Below, in pieces: positions 7,075 to 12,211 of a DNA stretch of 12,211 nucleotides. This stretch comes from Bacteroidota bacterium (GTDB lineage: Bacteria; Bacteroidota; Ignavibacteria; UBA10030), in NCBI GenBank assembly GCA_003519375.1, contig DOWV01000136.1:1635-13845 (forward strand). Reading direction: 5' to 3'. Positions within the stretch are counted from its first letter, which is position 1. Each line of letters opens with the position of its first letter. A model generated the notes under the pieces. That model had not been told where the DNA came from. It worked only from the letters and a program-made list of their open reading frames with translations, and made no database searches. Position numbers and translations under genes: made by a program.

Positions 7075-8238
7075 TCACTTTCCTCGCAAAGATTTCTCAA
7101 TCGCCGCCAGAATATCTTTTGGCTGGTGTACCGTGCCGCCGGCATGGGGGACCGAAACGACATTGCATTGCCCCGCCGCGCAGCGCTCAACTTCATACAC
7201 GATTTGTCCCATGTTCAGCTCGGGAACGACAAGGGACTTGACGTGCCGTGCCAATTCCTTGATCCGTTTTTCCGGGAACGGCCATACCACGACAAGGCGA
7301 AGATGTCCGACTTTCAATCCTTTTGCCTTCGCCTGTTCGATTGCCGGGATGGCGGTGCGGGATGTAATGCCGTACGACACCACCACGACATCCGCGTCTT
7401 TCACATCCTCTTCCTTATACATGACGATATCGTCAGCGTTGAGCCGGATTTTGTCCATCAGCCGCTGGATCAACCTTCCTTGCGTATTGACCGTCATGTT
7501 TGGGTACCCGCGCTCATCGTGTGTCAGGCCGGTCACGTGGATCCGGTATCCGTCGCCCGCTTTCACCATCATCGGTACCATGTCGCGTCCTGCATCGAAC
7601 GGCTGAAAGTTCTCCTTCGGTCCTTCGTACATTTTACGCTCGACGATCTCGATTTTTTCAGCTTCAGGGATGACGACGCGTTCGATCATATGACCGACGC
7701 ACTCATCCATCATCATCATCACCGGCACCCGATACCGCTCGGAGAGATTGAATGCATGGATTGTGAGGTCGAAACATTCCTGCGGCGAGTTCGGCGAGAG
7801 AGCGATAATCGAATAGTCGCCGTGCGATCCCCAGCGGGCCTGCATCATGTCGCCCTGCGCAGGCATCGTCGGCAGTCCGGTAGACGGACCGGCGCGCTGA
7901 ACGTCGACGAAGACGCAGGGAGTTTCCGTCATCGCCGCGAAACCGATGTGTTCCATCATCAAAGAGAATCCGGGACCGGAAGTGACCGTCATGGTTTTCT
8001 TGCCGCCCCAAGCCGCGCCCTGGATTGCGATGGAGGAGGCTATCTCGTCTTCCATCTGAATGAAGATGCCGCCGACAAACGGGAACCGCTCCGCCATCCG
8101 CTCAACAACTTCTGTCGATGGCGTGATGGGATATCCCGCAACAAACCGGCAGCCCGCGGCGATCGCGCCTTCGGCGCATGAGTGATCGCCGTCGATGAAA
8201 TGAGCTCCTGTCTGAACTCCAATTGGATCTGCGTGCAC
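7075..8238 (-). CDS. korA: 2-oxoacid:ferredoxin oxidoreductase, alpha subunit
   Basis: Alpha subunit (387 residues) with the pyrimidine-binding and domain II/III parts of the PFOR superfamily. Motifs: AGYPITPSTEV (34-44), QMEDEIAS (61-68; conserved Glu), TSGPGFSLMMEH (86-97) and QRAGPSTGLPT (114-124). The last, with the following QGD, fits KorA/OorA (2-oxoglutarate) better than VorB or PorA; with the separate delta subunit it resembles the oorDABC arrangement. Substrate assignment to 2-oxoglutarate, giving succinyl-CoA, CO2 and reduced ferredoxin, is therefore likely but not certain. It starts at GTG: AAGGAGG sits seven bases upstream and no ATG lies near. The gap to korD is two bases. Confidence 0.94.
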   Translation of the reverse strand: MHADPIGVQTGAHFIDGDHSCAEGAIAAGCRFVAGYPITPSTEVVERMAERFPFVGGIFIQMEDEIASSIAIQGAAWGGKKTMTVTSGPGFSLMMEHIGFAAMTETPCVFVDVQRAGPSTGLPTMPAQGDMMQARWGSHGDYSIIALSPNSPQECFDLTIHAFNLSERYRVPVMMMMDECVGHMIERVVIPEAEKIEIVERKMYEGPKENFQPFDAGRDMVPMMVKAGDGYRIHVTGLTHDERGYPNMTVNTQGRLIQRLMDKIRLNADDIVMYKEEDVKDADVVVVSYGITSRTAIPAIEQAKAKGLKVGHLRLVVVWPFPEKRIKELARHVKSLVVPELNMGQIVYEVERCAAGQCNVVSVPHAGGTVHQPKDILAAIEKSLRGK

Positions 8239-8240
8239 TG

Positions 8241-8501
8241 CTAGGCCTCCTTGTTCGATTTCTTGATCATATAGCCGTAGATGGCAAAATCAGGACACAC
8301 CATGCCGCAAATATCGCATCCTGTGCACTGATCCCGTTTTGCCAGGATCGGCGGATGGTAGCCTTTGGAGTTATACTCGGCCGAGAGCTCTAGCACCTCC
8401 GGAGGACAAAATTCCACGCAGAAGCCGCATCCTTTGCAGCGCTCAGCAGTGATAATGACACTTCCTTTTGGTTTTTTCGTCTGTTCAGCCGCTTGAACCA
8501 T
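8241..8501 (-). CDS. korD: Ferredoxin-like delta subunit, two [4Fe-4S] clusters
   Basis: An 86-residue electron-transfer subunit, first gene of korDABC. Two cluster motifs: CKGCGFCVEFCP (Cys22, 25, 28, 32) and CTGCDICGMVCPDFA (Cys59, 62, 65, 69). A short basic tail precedes and follows. It passes electrons from the KorAB centre to external ferredoxin. The ATG has AAAGG about nine bases upstream. Upstream is a 436-bp gene-free region that must hold the operon promoter; I could not find a convincing -35/-10 pair there. Confidence 0.95.
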   Translation of the reverse strand: MVQAAEQTKKPKGSVIITAERCKGCGFCVEFCPPEVLELSAEYNSKGYHPPILAKRDQCTGCDICGMVCPDFAIYGYMIKKSNKEA

Positions 8502-8532
8502 GTCAAATACCCTTTAGGTTTTGAGAATCTTC

Positions 8533-8551
8533 ACAATTGGCACAAATTGTA
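8533..8551 (-). promoter_or_regulatory. Possible operator / -10 region of korDABC
   Basis: An 18-bp dyad, ACAATT-6-AATTGT, at 8533-8550 lies 32 bp upstream of the korD start. A TACAAT hexamer (8551-8546 on the minus strand) overlaps it and could be a -10 box, but no matching -35 is present at 16-18 bases. Low confidence. Confidence 0.25.
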
Positions 8552-8691
8552 TGCCGACCAGAAGTTCTTGTTTTTGCCCGTTTTAGAGATACTGAGGAGG
8601 AACCAGCTCTGGGAATTCTTATTCCTGGTAAGTGAATCCTGTTTATCGGGGGGAGTTGAGATGCGGAACGGTGTGAAGCATTGGTAATGGC

Positions 8692-8777
8692 ACACAGATG
8701 ACACAGACAAAAGCACTGATTCACACCGATTATTATTCTGTGTCAATCAGTAGCATCAGTGTCGTCTGTATTCGATT
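8692..8777. repeat. CACAGAT/ATCAGTGT inverted-repeat module, copy 1
   Basis: The left arm (8692-8729: ACACAGATGACACAGA, CACTGATTCACAC) is an imperfect inverse of the right arm (8735-8771: TCTGTGTCAATCAG, ATCAGTGTCGTCTGT). About 26 positions match, with one gap. The tail 8750-8777 is repeated directly in copy 2 at 8883-8910 with 25 of 28 identical bases. Confidence 0.7.
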
Positions 8778-8804
8778 CCATGAACCACGATGGCGCTTAA
8801 TAGA

Positions 8805-8904
8805 ACACAGAGTACACAGATGCTACGAGATGTCCACAGATAAAATATTTCAAATTAAGAGTTCCATCATCTGTGGAAGTCTGTAGCATCAGTGTCTTCT
8901 GTGT
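8805..8904. repeat. CACAGAT/ATCAGTGT inverted-repeat module, copy 2
   Basis: Arms 8805-8841 and 8869-8904 can pair over 37 columns with 31 matches and two single-base gaps. They include perfect blocks TCCACAGAT/ATCTGTGGA and GATGCTAC/GTAGCATC. The 27-base loop is A/T-rich. It is the better preserved of the two modules and begins 34 bases past the C69 peptidase stop. Confidence 0.8.
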
Positions 8905-8937
8905 GCGATTATCCGGTTCTCACACTTTTTCAAGGGC

Positions 8938-10515
8938 TCAGAACTTGTTGGTGTACTTCGTCCAGAGATCGTCGCCGAGCTGCCAGTAGCGGTCGACGGC
9001 ATCGTTGGCGAGCTTGTGGCTGTACTCCGTCATCTCCCGTTTTGCTCTCGCCGGATCTTTCTTATAGAGCTCGACAGTTTTCTGTTCGAACTCCGGTTGA
9101 TTCTCAAATCCCTTTTTCTCTATCTCCCGCCACACAACCTCGACATCCTTTGACATTTCCTGAAAGCGGAGATAGCACAACTGTCCGACATATCTGAACG
9201 CCCACCATCCGCAATCCCTTCTGAACTTCAGGCGGCCGTCGATCATATAACTCTTCGGCATGCTCTCAATGCCGCAGTAGAACGGTGTGTGCGGCGTTGT
9301 GACCGGGTTGTCGTATCCCAACCACACAACCCCGCCCACAGGATCGGGCAGCCATCCTCTTGACTGCGTTACATGGAGATAGGTCGCTCTCGCACACGCA
9401 ATCGTTCGTTCACCTTTGACCCTGAACAGTTCCCTATAGTCGTTGTTCATGAATGGATTCGCGACGGGGCTCTTCACCACTTTTCCGTCTTTGCCTTTGG
9501 TGGTGATACCGTTTGTCATATCAAACTCGGTGCCCTGGTAGTAATCGCGAAAGATCTCCAGGACTTGTGGAACCGACAGTTTCTTATCTGCTTTCACGGA
9601 GAGAGGATAATTCTCTGCATTCGGATCGAGCTTCAGCGACGGCGCGGCGATGCTCAACGCCCGCCACTCTCTTCTTCTGCTGTAGAGGCCGTTTCTGTCG
9701 GCATAGGCATTACAAAACTCGAAGGGTCGCCCGCTCTCCGGACTCCACCATCCCATCTCCCGCGCAAGCGAGAATACATTGCCCGACGCCATGACGTTCG
9801 CCGTATCGCGGATGTCAAGTTGCCGGATCCTGCTCGCATTCGCAGAGACACCCACGTGGTCGTCAGGAATCCTCACCGCTGCCCAGACGGCGCCTTTCTT
9901 CCCCTTGCCGGGACCAAGAATCTCGAAGTGCCACGTTTCCTTCGTGTCGGCGAACGTGAAACACTCGCCCCAGTCGTTGTAACCATATTCCTTTGTCAGC
10001 TGATCGATGAGGCGAATGGCCTCACGCGCTGTGGCGGCTCGCTCGAGGGCCAGCCGGTAAAGCTCCGGACAGTCGAGTATGCCTTCATCGCTTTTGAGTT
10101 CGGGCTTACCTCCAAACGTCGTCTCCCCGATCGCCAGTTGCTTTTCGTTCATCACAGGATACGCCGAGTTGATGTAGGCGTAGGTTTCGGATACCTGCGG
10201 GATTTCTCCGACCGAAATCGCGTCCGGATCGTTCGGCCCTTTGGTCTCTTTCGAGCTCATATACACGGGGGCCATGTCGCCCGGCTTATGCTTCTTGTGC
10301 GGCACCACCGTCATCCACGTCCGGTCGGTTCTTGAGTCGCACGAATGCGATGTCATCGTGGAACCGTCGGTGGATGCGGCATTTCCGACGATGACGCTTG
10401 TGCAGGCATCGAATTCAGGCTCTGCGCTTGCTTCTCGTCTCTCAAAGGATGAACCGCTGAGATAGAACGCGAATGAGAATACAATCAGAGGGAGGAGAAA
10501 TGAGAGCTTTTTCAT
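8938..10515 (-). CDS. Exported C69-family dipeptidase (Ntn hydrolase)
   Basis: A 525-residue peptidase of family C69 (PepD-like), which removes dipeptides using an N-terminal cysteine. An export signal is visible: MKK, hydrophobic core 5-20, then a Ser/Arg/Glu stretch. The family opening DACTSVIVGNAASTDGSTM (36-54) places the nucleophile at Cys38, so a signal plus short propeptide of 37 residues must be removed for activity. Further family segments: TYAYINSAYPVMNEKQLAI, ETTFGGK, WGECFTFADTKETWHFEIL and HVGVSANASRI. The C-terminal third (WLGYDNPVTTPHTPFYCGI, WWAFRYVGQLCYLRF) fits the PepD scaffold. Start: GGAG nine bases before the ATG. The upstream LUD gene is 78 bp away, with an inverted repeat between them, so co-transcription is uncertain. 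It is likely periplasmic or extracellular. Confidence 0.93.
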   Translation of the reverse strand: MKKLSFLLPLIVFSFAFYLSGSSFERREASAEPEFDACTSVIVGNAASTDGSTMTSHSCDSRTDRTWMTVVPHKKHKPGDMAPVYMSSKETKGPNDPDAISVGEIPQVSETYAYINSAYPVMNEKQLAIGETTFGGKPELKSDEGILDCPELYRLALERAATAREAIRLIDQLTKEYGYNDWGECFTFADTKETWHFEILGPGKGKKGAVWAAVRIPDDHVGVSANASRIRQLDIRDTANVMASGNVFSLAREMGWWSPESGRPFEFCNAYADRNGLYSRRREWRALSIAAPSLKLDPNAENYPLSVKADKKLSVPQVLEIFRDYYQGTEFDMTNGITTKGKDGKVVKSPVANPFMNNDYRELFRVKGERTIACARATYLHVTQSRGWLPDPVGGVVWLGYDNPVTTPHTPFYCGIESMPKSYMIDGRLKFRRDCGWWAFRYVGQLCYLRFQEMSKDVEVVWREIEKKGFENQPEFEQKTVELYKKDPARAKREMTEYSHKLANDAVDRYWQLGDDLWTKYTNKF

Positions 10516-10547
10516 GTGGTGCTTCTCCGATTTGGAAAATGCCTGAA

Positions 10548-10591
10548 ACCTTTCGAAGGACGCTGAAAACGCCTTCGATCCTTCGAAAGGT
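10548..10591 (-). terminator. 13-bp perfect inverted repeat between LUD and C69 genes
   Basis: ACCTTTCGAAGGA (10548-10560) is the exact inverse of TCCTTCGAAAGGT (10579-10591), with an 18-base loop that holds a further CCTTCG copy. It starts three bases after the LUD stop codon. On the minus strand it is followed by TTTCAGGCATTTTCC, only a weak T-tract, so it may be a partial terminator or an RNA-stability element rather than a strong stop. Confidence 0.55.
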
Positions 10592-10593
10592 GC

Positions 10594-11274
10594 TTAGTAA
10601 CCCAATTCCTGCCCCACAAGGAGGACGTGCATTCGGTCTTTGACTCTGTTGGATTCGATGATGGTGATCTGGCTGCAGAGCCGGGCCGGAGCGAGGCACG
10701 CATCGTCATCACAGAAGCCTGTCCGGGCACAGGGCGTATCAACACCTAACCGGATACAATTGAGGGGAGCAGCATATTCTTTGATTCGTTTCAGACCGTC
10801 GTCCGCCGTTCCCACGATCTTGTTGATGCCCGCAACGACGATGACCTTTTTGGGTCCGAAAATCATTGCTCCGACACGATTCCCACTCCCATCTTCGTTC
10901 ACCAGCTTACCGTCGGCTGTCACGGCATTGGTGCTGGTAATCAGAATATCGGCCGTCATCCCGCGGAGCGCCAACTCCTCGGTTTCCTGCTTCGTGATTC
11001 CCGGGCGATACCGGTCGAGCAGCTCGATACTCATGGTGCGCAGCGCATCGAGGAGGCCGATCTGCATGATCGTCACCGATCCTCCGAGCGCCACCACGGA
11101 GCCGTCGGGAATCATTTTGCAGATGGCCTCGACAGCCTGCGTCCCCGTGTCTACAAATGCCGCACTGATGCTTCTCTTCCTGAGACTTTCAATGACCGCC
11201 TCTGCCTTCTTGCGAAAGATCGCTTCCTTCGGTTTCAAAATGATTTCGTCAAGGTTCATCAGAATTGTCGACAT
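10594..11274 (-). CDS. LUD-domain (DUF162/LutC-YkgG-like) protein
   Basis: A 226-residue cytoplasmic protein of the LUD superfamily, whose better known members (LutB, LutC) act in lactate utilisation. Single-domain members like this have no settled role. Visible: GTQAVEAICK, VALGGSVTIM (62-71; the phosphosugar-isomerase-like fold glycine loop), NAVTADGKLVNEDGSGNR (116-133) and MIFGPKKVIVVAGINKIV, all strong family marks. Near the C-terminus are four cysteines at 182, 188, 193 and 200 (CARTGFCDDDACLAPARLC), possibly metal-binding. The ATG at 11274 has GGAG six bases upstream; a longer TTG start at 11310 is less likely. It lies 50 bp after the methyltransferase gene, so the two may be co-transcribed. 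Confidence 0.9.
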   Translation of the reverse strand: MSTILMNLDEIILKPKEAIFRKKAEAVIESLRKRSISAAFVDTGTQAVEAICKMIPDGSVVALGGSVTIMQIGLLDALRTMSIELLDRYRPGITKQETEELALRGMTADILITSTNAVTADGKLVNEDGSGNRVGAMIFGPKKVIVVAGINKIVGTADDGLKRIKEYAAPLNCIRLGVDTPCARTGFCDDDACLAPARLCSQITIIESNRVKDRMHVLLVGQELGY

Positions 11275-11324
11275 CGCACTCTCCGATTTGTCACGAGCGA
11301 TAGTTTTCAACCGTGGATTTCATC

Positions 11325-11906
11325 TTATTCCCTGCCCCTCTTCCGCAGAAGAACCGTGAGACTTCGTTTGATATGAAGCGTGTTTGCTACTTCGAAGCCT
11401 TTTGACTGCGCGATCTCAACCGATTTCCGAAATTCCTCCGGGGCCACATGCCCGGTTGGCTCGGAGAACAAAAGCATGGATCCGGGTTTGAGACATCGGC
11501 TTATCTGTTCGAACATCCGGGCCTGATCGGTCACCTCGTGCACAACTGCAAAGGCAATCGCGAAGTCAACGCGCTCCGCATACCCTTCAATGCGAAGGGA
11601 ATCCTCGTCTGCCATAACCGCCGAGATTCGCTGTTCTAATCCCGCCTTTTTCGCGCGCTTGAGCAGCGCGCTCAGCATCTTCTCCTGCACGTCGACACAC
11701 ACTACGTTTCCCGAGGTTCCTACCAGGCGGGCAAGTGTGAGAGTAAAGTAACCCATTCCCGGACCGACCTCGAGAACTGTCATGCCTTCGCGGACAAACG
11801 GAGTCAGGATTTTTTCCGGGTCTTGACTGAGCCTTCTGAAGGGAATCAGCAGGAAATATCCGAGCCACCACGGGCACACAAATGGTTTGCGCAGGTCTTC
11901 AGCCAT
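11325..11906 (-). CDS. Class I SAM-dependent methyltransferase
   Basis: A 193-residue methyltransferase of the Methyltransf_11/UbiE-like type; substrate unknown. Motif I is VLEVGPGMG (44-52), the acidic residue after strand 2 is Asp72 (VCVDVQ), the motif II region is VDFAIAFAVVHEV (113-125), and LKPGSMLLFSEPTGHV (139-154) is the usual post-motif III strand. The N-terminus (FVCPWWLGYFLLIPFRR) is hydrophobic and may sit at a membrane or bind a lipid-like substrate; this is inference. GGGAG lies seven bases before the ATG. GATAAT about 25 bases upstream could be a -10 box, but no good -35 is seen. It may form a pair with the LUD gene. Confidence 0.88.
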   Translation of the reverse strand: MAEDLRKPFVCPWWLGYFLLIPFRRLSQDPEKILTPFVREGMTVLEVGPGMGYFTLTLARLVGTSGNVVCVDVQEKMLSALLKRAKKAGLEQRISAVMADEDSLRIEGYAERVDFAIAFAVVHEVTDQARMFEQISRCLKPGSMLLFSEPTGHVAPEEFRKSVEIAQSKGFEVANTLHIKRSLTVLLRKRGRE

Positions 11907-12055
11907 ACAAATCTCCCTGTGCTGAATGTATTATCTTTTTGCAGAAACATCCCACAGAAAAACCAATTGAGACAAGAGTCTGGCAGGGCGTGTCAAATGT
12001 GGGAAACGCGTGGAGAGGGGAGGTGGAATGGAGGAGGAATTGATCATCGTAGCAG

Positions 12056-12211
12056 GAGGCTGTCCAATTAGTTCTTTGAGAATAACGGTTGCTCATGCAC
12101 GGTGTAAGTCGGCAATATCAAGAGTCAGTTCACCCAGTAAGCTATCTTTTTGATGTTGTGAGCGATGCTCAGTATCCCGATTTCTACATTCACCTTCTCT
12201 TCACCACGCAA
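12056..12211 (-). mobile_element. Probable right end of an insertion sequence (IS1182-like), truncated by window edge
   Basis: The transposase C-terminus at 12125-12211 is followed by about 65 bases of non-coding sequence. The likely outer end is near 12056, where AGGCTGTCCAATTAGTT resembles the terminal sequence of such elements. The exact border cannot be fixed without the other end. The rest of the gap from 11907 is the methyltransferase leader and a purine-rich stretch (12012-12040). Confidence 0.5.
12125..12211 (-). CDS. DDE transposase, C-terminal 28 residues (IS1182-like)
   Basis: The frame is open from the right edge to a TGA at 12127-12125. The peptide RGEEKVNVEIGILSIAHN, followed by IKKIAYWVN, matches the typical end of IS1182-type DDE transposases (RG-x-x-KV-x-x-E-x-x-L-x-x-IAHN-x-x-K). 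Only the tail is in the window, so whether the gene is intact is unknown. Confidence 0.75.
   Translation of the reverse strand: MRGEEKVNVEIGILSIAHNIKKIAYWVN

Larger units (their letters stand above)
8502..8937. other. Gene-free region between korD and the C69 peptidase gene
   Basis: No coding sequence is credible on either strand; open frames are short and lack family features. 8502-8690 is the korD leader and likely promoter region, with an A/T-rich dyad. 8692-8904 carries two related inverted-repeat modules. 8905-8937 follows the C69 peptidase stop on the minus strand and has no classic terminator, so the inverted repeats may serve to end transcription. Confidence 0.6.

Noticed and set aside
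7126..8181. 351-codon plus-strand open frame across korA
   Set aside because: A shadow of korA caused by codon bias; His/Arg-rich with no family features, while korA is certain.
8692..8904. Possible CRISPR array
   Set aside because: Only two modules, no regular repeat-spacer period and no cas genes; the structure is inverted-repeat based.
9373..10335. 320-codon plus-strand open frame across the C69 peptidase
   Set aside because: A shadow frame; the minus-strand protein has a complete family layout.

Overview
The window looks like bacterial chromosomal DNA with mid-range GC and σ70-like promoter spacing. The best lineage guess is a member of the Bacteroidota/Ignavibacteria (FCB) assemblage. 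Three things point there: the YebC protein starts with MGRIFETRK, as Bacteroidota-type YebC does, rather than MSGHSKW; there are secreted tricorn-like and C69 peptidases; and intergenic oligomer repeats are abundant. This is inference from remembered family features, not a search.

Layout, left to right. (1) Positions 2-2458 (+) hold the C-terminal 818 residues of a tricorn-type S41 protease cut by the left edge. (2) 2587-3354 (+) is a lipoprotein of uncertain, possibly DUF4382-like, family, followed by a strong terminator. (3) 3573-4007 (+) is a small secreted protein built almost wholly of charged heptads, followed by a bidirectional terminator. (4) 4093-4539 (-) is dCMP deaminase, with a good promoter (TTGACT-17-TATCAT). 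(5) 4626-4860 is non-coding and holds two short-period repeats. (6) 4861-5571 (+) is yebC, facing (7) the four-gene operon korDABC (8501 down to 5614, minus strand) across a hairpin. (8) 8502-8937 is a gene-free stretch with CACAGAT/ATCAGTGT inverted-repeat modules. (9) 11906 down to 8938 (-) runs methyltransferase, LUD-domain protein, then secreted C69 dipeptidase, with a 13-bp perfect inverted repeat between the last two. (10) At the right edge is the C-terminus of a DDE transposase (IS1182-like) and probably one end of that insertion sequence.

The clearest functional unit is korDABC: a 2-oxoacid (most likely 2-oxoglutarate):ferredoxin oxidoreductase with separate delta, alpha, beta and gamma subunits, tightly packed and with overlapping genes. 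It would link the TCA cycle (oxidative or reductive) to reduced ferredoxin. The two peptidases suggest protein or peptide use: one is a tricorn-like peptidase of unseen location, the other an exported Ntn dipeptidase. dCMP deaminase and YebC are housekeeping genes.

I see no phage, CRISPR, toxin-antitoxin, defence or biosynthetic cluster. The most unusual items are the charged heptad protein and the set of different intergenic repeat families, each placed at a gene boundary.
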